Source: Gemmatimonadota bacterium (GTDB lineage: Bacteria > Gemmatimonadota > Gemmatimonadetes > Gemmatimonadales > Gemmatimonadaceae). Taken from it: a stretch of 45,768 nucleotides of DNA. A program made the translations under genes and the position numbers. Below the pieces are notes generated by a model. That model was not told the origin of the DNA, did not search any database, and was given only the letters and a program-made list of their open reading frames with translations. Below are positions 7,996-17,174 of this stretch, in pieces (positions within the stretch are counted from its first letter, which is position 1; each line of letters opens with the position of its first letter). The stretch covers positions 81,927-127,694 of the forward strand of contig QHVE01000058.1 of NCBI GenBank assembly GCA_003223455.1, in the 5' to 3' direction.

Positions 7996-10900
7996 ATGCC
8001 CGATCGGAACAGACCAGTCTTCATCGACACCACGGGCCTCCGCTGGCGCCGCATCCGGCTGGCTGCGCTCGCACTCGGGGTGGTGACGACACTGCTGGCG
8101 CTCGTGCTGGTCGTCTCCGAGCTGTTCTTCCCCCCCATCCCGCCGGAGCTGTCACTCGCCTGGATGACCCCGGCCCCGGTCGGGAAACCCGAGCGTCGGC
8201 CGACGACGTACACCCGGATCGACCGCCTGCGGATCGCCTATCGCCGCAAGCTCGCGGCGACGATGAAGCAGTACGGCAATCCCGCATCGCGGCGACCGGA
8301 GATGATCCCGGTGATCGACGTCGGCGCCGGCCGTCCCCCTCGCACAGATGCCATCGTTGCGGGCTTCTACGTGAACTGGGCCGACAACTCCTTCACTTCG
8401 CTCCAGCGCAACTACGACAAGCTCGATTGGGTGATTGGCGAGTGGGCATTCATTCCGAGCAACGCCGACACCCTGCTGCTGCGTGTGAAGCCGCAGGTCA
8501 TCGATCTGTTCGCCAATCGGCCGGCGGAGTCGCGGCCGGCGCTGTTCATCATGCTGAGCAACTTCGTCGTCGCCGGCACGGACTCGGCGGCCGGCAGGTT
8601 CGACCCGGCGGCGGTGCGCCGGTTTCTGGAGAGTCCGGTCGCCCGCGCGAACGCGCTCCGCCAATTGCGCCGCGCAGTGCTGCAGTATGGCCTCGCCGGC
8701 ACGACGCTCGACATGGAGAACTTCGATGAGAGTCTCCAGAGCGAGGTGCTGGGCTTCGCACGCGAGCTTCACGACACGATGCACGCGATCGGTCGGCTGT
8801 CGACGCAGGCGGTCGCGGTGGGCGACGACGACGCCTACATCAAGCTCGCCGCGAAGGAGAACGACAAGATCTTCCCGATGCTCTTCGACGAGCACTACGC
8901 GAGCGGCGATCCGGGACCGGTCTCGAGTCAACAGTTCTTCACCTCGCAGGCGAAGCGGTTTGCCAGGCTCGTGGAGCCGTCGAAGCTGATCCTCATGATC
9001 GGCGCGTACGGATACGACTGGAACGACGCCGAGGCGGTGACCAACCACCGCGCCGAGGCATTCGACTTCCAGGAAGTCATGCGGACCGCGCGCGGACCCC
9101 AGCGCCCGCACGCGCGGCTCGATCCGCGGACGCTGAACCCGTTCATGCAGTGGACGAGTCCCGACTCCACCGACCACGTGCTCTGGTACCTCGACGCCAC
9201 GACGGCGTACAACCAGATGCTCGTCGGCCACCGGCTCGGCGTCGCCGGACATGCGATCTGGCACCTCGGCGGCGAGGACCCGTCGCTGTGGAACGCGATC
9301 GGCCGCGACGGCTCACTTCTCGCCGCCGACAGTCTGCGACAGATCCCGCCTGGCTACGACGCCGAGTTCGAGGGCACGGGAGAGATTCTCCAGATCCAGT
9401 ACTGGCCCGCAGCGGGACAGCGCAACGTGCTCGTCGATCCGCGCAGCGGGTACATCACCTCGGCATCGCTGGTACGGGTGCCGGTGCCGTACGTCGTCGC
9501 GCGCACCGGGGGACAGGACCAGAACCGACACAAAGTCGCCCTCACCTTCGACGACGGGCCGGACCGGCGCTGGACGCCGATGATCCTCGACACGCTGCGG
9601 TCGCGCGGCGTGAAGGCGACCTTCTTCGTCGTCGGACAGAATGTCGATACCGAGCAGCGTCTGCTCCGGCGGATCTACGACGAGGGCCACGAGATCGGCA
9701 ATCACTCGTACCGTCATCCGAACCTCGCGCTGACGAGCGGTCCGCGTGCGGTCCTCGAGCTCGACATGACGACGCAGCTCGTCTCGTCGCTGCTCAGCCG
9801 ACGCCTCGCCTTCTTTCGACCACCGTACTTCGGAGACGCCGAGCCGACGACGAGCGACGAGCTCGTGCCAGTGGGCGTCGCGTCGCGGCGCAACTACTGG
9901 ACGATCGGACTGCACGTGGACTCCGAGGATTGGCGCGAAAGGAACCCCGACTCGATCGTCGCCAACGTGCTGCGCGAGCGCGAGCTGCCGCGCGTCACCG
10001 AAGCGACGAATCAGGATTCGGCGCGGAACGTGGTCCTCCTGCACGACTCGGGCGGCGACCGCAGTGCGACCGTCCGCGCACTGGGGCCGCTCATCGACTC
10101 GTTGCGCGCGCGGGGCGACACGCTGGTGCTCGTGAGCGAGCTCGCCGGGATCACGCGCGATGACGCCATGCCGCCGATGCCCGCCACCACGGCAGCGACG
10201 CGCTTCTTCATGCGGGCGGGCTTTCTCCTGCTCGGACTCGGCGAGACGATGATGTTCTGGATCTTCAGCGCGGCCGTCGCGCTCGGGATCGCGCGGCTGC
10301 TCTTCATCGGTGTCCTCGCCGTCGCGCAGCGATTGCGCCGCCATCAGACGAGGCATCGGCGGGGAGACTATGCGCCGGGCGTGAGCATCGTCGTTCCCGC
10401 TTACAACGAACAGAAGGTGATCGTCCAGACGATCGCGTCGCTGCTCCAGCAGCAATACGCCGGCGCGATCGAGATCGTCGTCGTGGACGACGGCTCCGCC
10501 GACGACACGACGGCGACGGTGAAGAACGCGTACGGGGCGCACCCGCTCGTCTCCGTCTACCGGAAGGAGAACGGCGGCAAGGCGAGCGCGCTCAACTTCG
10601 GCATCGCCCACGCACGACACGAGATCGTGATCGGGCTGGACGCCGACACGATCTTCGACGACGACACCGTCGCCGAGCTGGTCCAGCCACTCGCGGATCC
10701 AACGGTCGGCGCGGTGGCCGGCAACGCCAAGGTCGGCAACCGGATCAATCTCGTCACGCGCTGGCAGGCACTCGAATACGTCACCAGTCAGAATCTCGAC
10801 CGCCGCGCCTTCTCGCTGCTGGACTGCATCACCGTCGTACCGGGAGCGGTGGGAGCGTGGCGTCGCTCGCTCGTGCTGGAGGTCGGCGGGTTCAGGGAGG

Positions 10901-11562
10901 ATACGCTCGCCGAGGATCAGGATCTGACGCTGGCGATCCGGCGCGCCGGGCTGTCGGTCGCCTATGCCGACGGCGCCGTCGCCTACACGGAGGCGCCGGA
11001 CACACTGCGCGGCCTCGCCAAGCAGCGGTTCCGGTGGTCGTTCGGCACGCTCCAGTGCACGTGGAAGCATCGCGATGCTTTCTTTCGGCGTCGGTATGGC
11101 TCACTCGGGTTCATCGGCCTGCCGAACGTCTTCCTGTTCCAGTTGCTGCTTCCCGCGATCTCGCCCGTCGCGGATCTGATGTTCGTGTGGAGCATCGTGT
11201 CGGTGTGGATGAACGCACGGGTCCACACGGTGGACGGCCGCCTGGCATATGCGCTTCCCAACCTCGAGCAGGTCCTGAGCTACTATGCCGTCTTCCTGCT
11301 CGTCGACTGGCTCGCCGCGGTGATCGCCTTCCTGATGGAGAGCGACGAGGACAAGAGCCTCACCTGGCTGATCTTCCTCCAGCGCTTCGCTTACCGGCAG
11401 GTGATGTACTGGGTGGTGGTGCGCTCGTTCGCGGCGGCGCTGAGCGGCCGGCTCCAGGGGTGGGGAAAGCTCGAGCGGAAGGCGACCGTGTCGCTCCCGG
11501 CGCGGCACCGCCGATTCTGGTGGCGCTTCGGGCGACTGCTGTGGCGGCGCAGGGTCGCATGA
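7996..11562 (+). CDS. Trifunctional GH18-like / polysaccharide deacetylase / GT2 glycosyltransferase
   Basis: An 1188-residue membrane protein joining three carbohydrate-active domains. Residues 19-45 are a membrane anchor. About 110-440 is a GH18-like barrel whose catalytic strand reads TTLDMENFDE (D239, E241). About 510-720 is a NodB/CE4 deacetylase with LTFDDGPD (D519, D520), the metal site HSYRH (H570, H574) and FRPPYFGD. Membrane helices follow at about 735-770. About 795-1020 is a GT2 synthase with VVPAYNE, GLDADT (D882, D884), EDQD (E973) and QRFRW (1010-1014), then further helices. The order puts hydrolase and deacetylase outside the membrane and synthase inside. By analogy with PgaC/PgaB it may make, deacetylate and trim a beta-linked GlcNAc polymer; the product is inferred. 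Confidence 0.88.
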   Translation: MPDRNRPVFIDTTGLRWRRIRLAALALGVVTTLLALVLVVSELFFPPIPPELSLAWMTPAPVGKPERRPTTYTRIDRLRIAYRRKLAATMKQYGNPASRRPEMIPVIDVGAGRPPRTDAIVAGFYVNWADNSFTSLQRNYDKLDWVIGEWAFIPSNADTLLLRVKPQVIDLFANRPAESRPALFIMLSNFVVAGTDSAAGRFDPAAVRRFLESPVARANALRQLRRAVLQYGLAGTTLDMENFDESLQSEVLGFARELHDTMHAIGRLSTQAVAVGDDDAYIKLAAKENDKIFPMLFDEHYASGDPGPVSSQQFFTSQAKRFARLVEPSKLILMIGAYGYDWNDAEAVTNHRAEAFDFQEVMRTARGPQRPHARLDPRTLNPFMQWTSPDSTDHVLWYLDATTAYNQMLVGHRLGVAGHAIWHLGGEDPSLWNAIGRDGSLLAADSLRQIPPGYDAEFEGTGEILQIQYWPAAGQRNVLVDPRSGYITSASLVRVPVPYVVARTGGQDQNRHKVALTFDDGPDRRWTPMILDTLRSRGVKATFFVVGQNVDTEQRLLRRIYDEGHEIGNHSYRHPNLALTSGPRAVLELDMTTQLVSSLLSRRLAFFRPPYFGDAEPTTSDELVPVGVASRRNYWTIGLHVDSEDWRERNPDSIVANVLRERELPRVTEATNQDSARNVVLLHDSGGDRSATVRALGPLIDSLRARGDTLVLVSELAGITRDDAMPPMPATTAATRFFMRAGFLLLGLGETMMFWIFSAAVALGIARLLFIGVLAVAQRLRRHQTRHRRGDYAPGVSIVVPAYNEQKVIVQTIASLLQQQYAGAIEIVVVDDGSADDTTATVKNAYGAHPLVSVYRKENGGKASALNFGIAHARHEIVIGLDADTIFDDDTVAELVQPLADPTVGAVAGNAKVGNRINLVTRWQALEYVTSQNLDRRAFSLLDCITVVPGAVGAWRRSLVLEVGGFREDTLAEDQDLTLAIRRAGLSVAYADGAVAYTEAPDTLRGLAKQRFRWSFGTLQCTWKHRDAFFRRRYGSLGFIGLPNVFLFQLLLPAISPVADLMFVWSIVSVWMNARVHTVDGRLAYALPNLEQVLSYYAVFLLVDWLAAVIAFLMESDEDKSLTWLIFLQRFAYRQVMYWVVVRSFAAALSGRLQGWGKLERKATVSLPARHRRFWWRFGRLLWRRRVA

Positions 11563-12470
11563 CCTCCCGCATCCCCGCCATCGTGAACGTCGCCTCCGGC
11601 ACGGCCGAGGAGGCGCAGAAGGTCCTGGCGCAGGGCGACGCGTTCGAGGTGCACGCCGTCGAGCCGAATGACATCGCGCCCACGATCCGTGAGGTCGTCG
11701 CCGCCGGCGCGAAGCGCATTCTCGTCAGTGGCGGCGACGGCACGATCGCGACCGCCGCCGCGGAGCTGCTGACGACGCAAGCGGAGCTCGCGATCCTGCC
11801 CGGGGGCACGCTCAATCACTTCGCGCGCGATCTCGGCGTGAGCACCGAAGCGGCCGAAGCGCTCGAGCTCGCGCTCGAGGGCACGTGCCGCGGTGTCGAC
11901 ATCGGCATCGTGAACGGGCGCGTCTTCCTGAACACGAGCAGCGTCGGCGCCTACGTGCGGTTCGTGCGCATTCGGGAACGGCTCGAGCGGCGCTTCGGCT
12001 ACCGCTTCGCGTCGACGCTCGCCGCGTTCCGCATCCTGCTCCAGCTCCGCAGCTTCGCGGTGGAGCTGGAGGTGGACGGGAAGCCCCGCATCTATCGCAC
12101 GCCGCTCGTGTTCATCGGCGTAGGCGAGCGCGAGATGCAGCTGCCCACGCTCGGGAGCCGCGTGAGCGATGGAAAGCGCGGTCTCCACGTCATGGTGGTG
12201 CGCGGACGTTCGCGCGCGCGGCTCCTCGCGCTCGCACTCGCGGCCGTGGCGCGCGGCGTCGATGCGGTGGCGCGAACCCCCGAGCTCGACAGCTTCATGG
12301 TCGATCGATGCCGGATCTCGCTGCGGCGACCGACTGCCGTCGCGGTCGATGGCGAGCTGGTCGCGATGCACACGACGCTCGAGTTCGAGCTGCGCCGCGA
12401 CGCCCTGCACGTCGTGTGTCCGCCGCCGGAGGCGAAGTCCGAACGCGCCTCCGAGGGGCGCACCGCCTAG
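11559..12470 (+). CDS. Diacylglycerol/sphingolipid kinase-like lipid kinase
   Basis: A 303-residue protein of the DAGK/YegS/LCB5 family, which phosphorylates lipid hydroxyl groups using ATP. The nucleotide site is ILVSGGDGTIATAAAELL and the second motif is AILPGGTLNHFARDLGVS; both are the family hallmarks. Downstream are GVDIGIVNGRVFLNTSSVG and a C-terminal lid ending in the typical V-D-G-E segment (AVAVDGELVAM). The ATG overlaps the TGA of the trifunctional enzyme (ATGA), so translation is probably coupled. The lipid substrate is not evident. Confidence 0.88.
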   Translation: MTSRIPAIVNVASGTAEEAQKVLAQGDAFEVHAVEPNDIAPTIREVVAAGAKRILVSGGDGTIATAAAELLTTQAELAILPGGTLNHFARDLGVSTEAAEALELALEGTCRGVDIGIVNGRVFLNTSSVGAYVRFVRIRERLERRFGYRFASTLAAFRILLQLRSFAVELEVDGKPRIYRTPLVFIGVGEREMQLPTLGSRVSDGKRGLHVMVVRGRSRARLLALALAAVARGVDAVARTPELDSFMVDRCRISLRRPTAVAVDGELVAMHTTLEFELRRDALHVVCPPPEAKSERASEGRTA

Positions 12471-12490
12471 TCGCGATCATCCGCGGCTCC

Positions 12491-12496
12491 TAGCTT
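12491..12496 (+). promoter_or_regulatory. -10 box (TAGCTT) for a likely leaderless glcD mRNA
   Basis: TAGCTT ends 6 nt before the GTG start of glcD at 12503, placing the expected transcription start on the start codon itself. No -35 match is seen at the usual distance. It lies in the 32-bp gap after the lipid kinase gene. Confidence 0.45.
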
Positions 12497-12502
12497 TCGA
12501 AG

Positions 12503-13987
12503 GTGATCCACTCCGCTGCCGGCTCGTCTCCATCGTCGGCGCCCGCGCGCGGTACGACGCGCGACGACGGGCTGGCGCGCGCGCTCGCGGCGATCGTCGG
12601 CGAGCGTCGCGTGCTCGAGCGTCCTGGCGAGCTCCGCGCCTACGAGTCGGACGGGCTTCCCGGATACCAGCATCGTCCCTCGCTGGCCGTCTTCCCCGGC
12701 TCGCGCGAGGAGACGGTCGCGGTCGTGAAGCTGTTCGCTGAACGCGGCGTTCGATTCGTGCCGCGCGGCGCCGGCACGGGACTCTCCGGTGGCGCGCTCG
12801 CCGACGACGTCGTGCTGCTCGGGCTCCATCGGCTCCGCACGATTCTCTCCATCGATGCGGAGAACGTCCGCGCCGTCGTCGAGCCGGGCGTCGTGAACGC
12901 GGCACTTTCTCGCGCCGCCGCCCCCTACGGGCTGTACTATGCGCCGGACCCGTCGAGTCAGACGGCGTGCACGATCGGTGGCAACGTCGCCGAGAACGCC
13001 GGCGGACCTCACTGCCTGAAGTACGGGGTCACGCTCAATCACGTGCTCGCCGTCACGGCGCTGCTCCCCAGCGGAGAGATCGTCACGCTCGGCAACGCGC
13101 AGGGAGAGACGGAAGGCTACGATCTCCTCGGTGCGTTCATCGGCTCCGAGGGCTGCTTCGGCATCGCGCTCGACGTGACGGTGCGGCTCGAGCCGCTGCC
13201 GCAGGCGGTTCACACGCTGCTCGCCGACTTCTCGACGGTGCACGCCGCGGCCGAAGCGGTATCGGCGATCATCGCGTCGGGGATCGTGCCCGCGGCGCTC
13301 GAGCTGATGGACGCAGCCACGATCCAGGCGGTCGAGGCGTCGATCTATGCTGCTGGTTATCCGACGGACGCCGCGGCCGTTCTACTGATCGAGCTCGATG
13401 GGGCAGCGGCCGGACTCGAAGAGGATTCGGCGCGCGTGTCGCGCTTCTGCACCGAGGCCGGCGCTCGCGGCGTGCGACTCGCCACCGATGCCGCGGAGCG
13501 AGCGCGGCTCTGGCAGGGACGCAAGAAGGCATTCGGTGCGATGGGGCGCATGGCACCGCATCTCGTCGTCCAGGACGCCGTGGTTCCGCGCACACGCCTG
13601 CCCGAGATCCTCGCCACGATCGAGCGCATCGGGCGAGCCCACGGTGTGCAGGTCTGCAATGTGTTCCATGCGGGCGACGGCAATCTGCACCCGAACATGA
13701 CGTACGATGGGAACGACCCCGAAGAGTCGGCGCGCGTGCACCAGGCGATGAGCGAGATCATGGACGCCTGCATCGCGGCCGGCGGGACGATCACCGGCGA
13801 GCACGGCATCGGAGTCGACAAGCTGCCGTACATGGATCGGCTGTTCTCGCCCGAGACCCTCGGCGCGATGTGCGCGCTGCGTGACGTGTTCGACCCTGAC
13901 CGCCGCGCGAATCCGGGCAAGGTCGTGCCGATGCACAGTTGCCGTGAATGGCACGGCGCGGCAGCGACACGCACGCGTTCCGCGTGA
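12503..13987 (+). CDS. glcD: Glycolate oxidase FAD-linked subunit GlcD
   Basis: A 494-residue flavoprotein, full length for GlcD. It oxidises glycolate (or a related 2-hydroxy acid such as D-lactate) to the keto acid, with electrons passing to the quinone pool through GlcF. The FAD-binding PCMH domain shows FVPRGAGTGLSGGAL and DPSSQTACTIGGNVAENAGG. The C-terminal cap has VFHAGDGNLHPNM and GGTITGEHGIGVDKLPYM, then FDPDRRANPGKV, all standard for the FAD-oxidase C family. It heads a glcD-glcE-glcF operon; its stop overlaps the GTG start of glcE. Confidence 0.93.
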   Translation: MIHSAAGSSPSSAPARGTTRDDGLARALAAIVGERRVLERPGELRAYESDGLPGYQHRPSLAVFPGSREETVAVVKLFAERGVRFVPRGAGTGLSGGALADDVVLLGLHRLRTILSIDAENVRAVVEPGVVNAALSRAAAPYGLYYAPDPSSQTACTIGGNVAENAGGPHCLKYGVTLNHVLAVTALLPSGEIVTLGNAQGETEGYDLLGAFIGSEGCFGIALDVTVRLEPLPQAVHTLLADFSTVHAAAEAVSAIIASGIVPAALELMDAATIQAVEASIYAAGYPTDAAAVLLIELDGAAAGLEEDSARVSRFCTEAGARGVRLATDAAERARLWQGRKKAFGAMGRMAPHLVVQDAVVPRTRLPEILATIERIGRAHGVQVCNVFHAGDGNLHPNMTYDGNDPEESARVHQAMSEIMDACIAAGGTITGEHGIGVDKLPYMDRLFSPETLGAMCALRDVFDPDRRANPGKVVPMHSCREWHGAAATRTRSA

Positions 13988-15141
13988 CGACAGCCGCCGC
14001 GCCGACGGACGCGCTCGCCGTCGCGGCGGCGATTCGCGAGGCGCGCGCCTCGAAGACCGCACTCCGAATCGTCGGCGGGCGTACGTGGCTCGACGCCGGC
14101 CGCCCGGTGCGCGAAGAGTCCACGCTCCCGCTCGCGGCGCTCCGCGGCGTCACGCAGTACGAGCCGGGCGACTTCACGCTCACGGCTCGCGCGGGCACTT
14201 CACTCGGCGAGATCTCCCGGATCGTCGCGCGCGAGGGGCAATGGCTCACCCTGCAGCCTCACGGGTCGCTCGACGGTACGATCGGCGCTACGATCGCGAC
14301 GGCGTCGTGGGGACCGCTCGCCTCGGCCTATGGCACACCCCGCGACCATCTGCTCGGCTGCGAGGTCGTGACCGGCGTCGGAGAGATCGTGCGTGCCGGT
14401 GGCCGCGTCGTGAAGAACGTCGCCGGATTCGACCTCCCTCGCCTCATGACGGGAGCGTGGGGGACGCTCGGGGCCATCACGGAAGTGACGCTGCGCCTAC
14501 GCGCGCGGCCGGAAGTCGACCGGACACTCGCCGTCACACTCGAGGGGCTGGACGACCGTGCGTGTGACGATGCGGGCCGCTGGCTGCGCACGACACCATA
14601 TCGTCCGCTCGCCGCGGAGCTGTGCTCCGCGGACATGTCCGCGCACATCGGGCTCGAGCGGCGTACGCTGCTGCTCGTTCGACTCGGCGGCAATGAGGCG
14701 CTCGTTCGCGCGGCAGAGCGCGCGGTGGCCGAGCTCGGAACGGTTACGATCGTCGATGGTGCCGTGTGGGATCGGCTGCGCACGGCGGAGCCGTCCGGCG
14801 CAGCCGTCATTCGACTCGCGACGCTGCCCGCCGCGCTGGGAGCGCTCTTCGAGCGCGCGACGCGCAGGATCGCCGGGATCGGCGGCGCGAGCCACGCGAC
14901 GATCGCCCGCGGCGTCGTACGCTGCATCGTCCCCGCAGCGCACACGCGCGAGGAGATCGAACGACTGCGGGGTATAATGAAGGATCTGCACGCGCCCGGC
15001 TCGCGGATCGCCGAGCGGCTGCCCGATCCGCTCTGGGACGAACTTCCCTCCGCCGTCGGCGATCGATTGTCGAGGGACGTTCGTCGGACGTTCGATCCCG
15101 ATCGTGTGCTGAATCCCGGCATCCTCGACAACACCGCATGA
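13984..15141 (+). CDS. glcE: Glycolate oxidase FAD-binding subunit GlcE
   Basis: A 385-residue FAD-binding protein, the second flavin subunit of the GlcDEF complex. It has the same PCMH fold as GlcD but is shorter: the FAD strand is AARAGTSLGEISRIVA-like (actual TARAGTSLGEISRIVAREGQ), followed by HGSLDGTIGATIATASWGPL and GRVVKNVAGFDLPRLMTGAWG. The tail FDPDRVLNPGIL resembles the GlcD end. I chose the GTG at 13984 because it overlaps the glcD stop, matching the packing of neighbouring genes; an in-frame ATG at 13948 would add 12 residues and a 40-bp overlap. Confidence 0.9.
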   Translation: MTTAAAPTDALAVAAAIREARASKTALRIVGGRTWLDAGRPVREESTLPLAALRGVTQYEPGDFTLTARAGTSLGEISRIVAREGQWLTLQPHGSLDGTIGATIATASWGPLASAYGTPRDHLLGCEVVTGVGEIVRAGGRVVKNVAGFDLPRLMTGAWGTLGAITEVTLRLRARPEVDRTLAVTLEGLDDRACDDAGRWLRTTPYRPLAAELCSADMSAHIGLERRTLLLVRLGGNEALVRAAERAVAELGTVTIVDGAVWDRLRTAEPSGAAVIRLATLPAALGALFERATRRIAGIGGASHATIARGVVRCIVPAAHTREEIERLRGIMKDLHAPGSRIAERLPDPLWDELPSAVGDRLSRDVRRTFDPDRVLNPGILDNTA

Positions 15142-16457
15142 CGTCACCGACTCACAGCGCCGCCCCCTGCGCCATTCCCGGCACGCCGCTCGCCGACGCG
15201 AGCGCGGGCATCGACGCGTGTGTGCACTGCGGCTTCTGCCTTCAGGCGTGTCCGACGTATCTCGCGCTCGAGGACGAGAACGACAGTCCACGGGGGCGGA
15301 TCGTGCTCATGCACGCGCTCGTCGAAGGCACGCTCGGCGTGGAGGATCCCGACGTGCGTACGCACATCGATCGCTGCCTCGGCTGTCGGGCCTGCGAGAC
15401 GGCATGTCCCTCGGGCGTGCCCTACGGCCGGTTGCTCGAGGCGACGCGTGCGACGCTCACGGCGAAGCAGCCCAACGCGCCGATTGCGCGCGCCATCCTC
15501 TTCACGTTCGCCCACCCCGCCCTGCTCTCGCTCGCGCTGTTCGGCGGTCGGATCGTGCGTGCGCTACGACTGTCGTCGCTCCTCGCGCGTCTTCCCGGAC
15601 GGCTCGGCTTCGCCATGTCGATGCTCGAAGCGACCCGCGGGCCCGTCGAGCGTGCCGCGTATCGTCCCGACGGTGACGGCTCGCGCGGCAGCGTCTCCCT
15701 GCTGACCGGCTGCGTGATGGAAGGCCTGTTCACGGAGACGAATCGCGCTACCGAGCGCACTCTGGCGGCCAACGACTACGCGCTCGTGCAGACGAGCGGG
15801 CAGCGCTGCTGCGGTGCGCTGCACGCGCACGCCGGCGATGCCGACACGGCCCGGGAGCTGGCGCGACACAACATCGCGGCATTCGAGGCGAGCGGCGCGG
15901 ACTACATCGTCGTGAATGCGGCCGGCTGCGGCGCGATGATGAAGGAGTACGAACATCTCCTCGCCAGCGACGTCCAATGGCGCCACCGCGCCGCGGCCAT
16001 GTCGGCAAAGGTGCGCGACGTGAGCGAGCTGCTCGCCGATGCCGGCCCACGGCCCGGCGGCCCGCTCGCGCTCACGGTGACGTACGACGCACCCTGTCAC
16101 CTGCTGCACGCACAACGCGTCGCGACGCCACCGTTGCGGGTGCTGGGCGCGGTGCCCGGGCTCACGCTCGTTCCGCTCGAGGGTAGCGAACACTGCTGCG
16201 GTAGTGCGGGGATCTACAACCTCGTAGAGCCCGACGTGAGCGACACGGTGCTCGCACCGAAGCTGGCTCGCATCGCGGACACGCGTGCGGCGCTGGTGGC
16301 GACGGGCAACCCGGGCTGCCTCATGCAGATCGGTGCGGGACTGCACCAGGCTGGAAGTCACGTTCGCGTCGTGCACCCTGTCGATCTGCTCGATGCGTCC
16401 TACGCGGCCGATCCGGCGCGGCGCGCGCCAGCGCCCGGAGCGAGCCGGCAAACGTAG
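15138..16457 (+). CDS. glcF: Glycolate oxidase iron-sulfur subunit GlcF
   Basis: A 439-residue iron-sulfur protein completing the glycolate oxidase complex. Two 4Fe-4S ferredoxin motifs are near the N terminus: CVHCGFCLQACPTY and CLGCRACETACPSG. Two cysteine-rich CCG domains follow, with QRCCGALHAH and EHCCGSAGIYN as their cores, typical for electron transfer to a quinone. The ATG overlaps the glcE TGA (ATGA), so the three subunits are translationally coupled. Confidence 0.93.
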   Translation: MTSPTHSAAPCAIPGTPLADASAGIDACVHCGFCLQACPTYLALEDENDSPRGRIVLMHALVEGTLGVEDPDVRTHIDRCLGCRACETACPSGVPYGRLLEATRATLTAKQPNAPIARAILFTFAHPALLSLALFGGRIVRALRLSSLLARLPGRLGFAMSMLEATRGPVERAAYRPDGDGSRGSVSLLTGCVMEGLFTETNRATERTLAANDYALVQTSGQRCCGALHAHAGDADTARELARHNIAAFEASGADYIVVNAAGCGAMMKEYEHLLASDVQWRHRAAAMSAKVRDVSELLADAGPRPGGPLALTVTYDAPCHLLHAQRVATPPLRVLGAVPGLTLVPLEGSEHCCGSAGIYNLVEPDVSDTVLAPKLARIADTRAALVATGNPGCLMQIGAGLHQAGSHVRVVHPVDLLDASYAADPARRAPAPGASRQT

Positions 16458-16493
16458 TGGCGTCCGCCGCGACGCCCGGTTTGATTTCCCACC

Positions 16494-17174
16494 ATGGCGG
16501 ACGGTGTGCTGCTGGATTGGGAAGGACTCCTCGCCGGTACGGCCGATGCGCGCCGCGGGGCGCTTCGCGATGCGTTGACCGCCGAAGAGATCGGATTCGA
16601 CGACGCGGTCCTCGAGCATCACGGTACCGGCCGCTCGGTGCGAGCCGCCATCGCGCGGCTGCTGGGCAGCCGTGCCGCCGACGCCACGCTCGCCGAGCTC
16701 GTGGCGCTGAGGGCGGAGCGCTCGTTCGCGGCGCGACTCGCGCACGGGTTCGCCATCGATCCGGTCGCGGCGCGATTCATCGAGCTGGCCCAGCTGCGCG
16801 CGCCGGTCGTCATCGTCACGGCAGCAGGACGCGCTGAATCGGATTCGGCGCTGCGACTCGCCGGCCTGCACGACTCCTGCGCGGCCGTCGTGACGGCCGA
16901 CGACGTCGGCGGGGATGCACCGACGCGCAGGTCGTACGAGCTCGCGCTCGAGCATCTGGCGCGACGACGCAGCGTAAGGGCCGGACGGGTCGTCGTGCTG
17001 GCGACTTCCCTGCCCACCATCCGCGCCGCGCGCGAGGCGGAGCTCCGTACGGTGGCCGTCGGCGCGCCGGCGCATGTCGCGCTCGAGGCGGATGCCGCGG
17101 TGGGCTCGCTCGACGGGCTGACGCTGGACGCGGTCGATGCGCTGCTCGGGATCGGCGCGGAGCGTCCGGCGTGA
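16494..17174 (+). CDS. HAD-superfamily-like protein, probably catalytically inactive
   Basis: A 226-residue protein with the outline of a phosphoglycolate phosphatase/beta-phosphoglucomutase type HAD fold. Motif I reads GVLLDWEGLLAG, so the nucleophile Asp remains but the second Asp of DxD is Glu. Motif II keeps a Thr (VIVTAAG). The motif III lysine is missing in GDAPTRRSYELAL, where relatives have K-P-x-P. The motif IV acidic pair is replaced by ATS in VVLATSLPTIRAA, where relatives have E-D-S. It probably binds a ligand or partner and does not hydrolyse phosphate esters. Its place right after glcF suggests descent from a phosphoglycolate phosphatase feeding glycolate to the operon. Its stop overlaps the next start. 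Confidence 0.65.
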   Translation: MADGVLLDWEGLLAGTADARRGALRDALTAEEIGFDDAVLEHHGTGRSVRAAIARLLGSRAADATLAELVALRAERSFAARLAHGFAIDPVAARFIELAQLRAPVVIVTAAGRAESDSALRLAGLHDSCAAVVTADDVGGDAPTRRSYELALEHLARRRSVRAGRVVVLATSLPTIRAAREAELRTVAVGAPAHVALEADAAVGSLDGLTLDAVDALLGIGAERPA

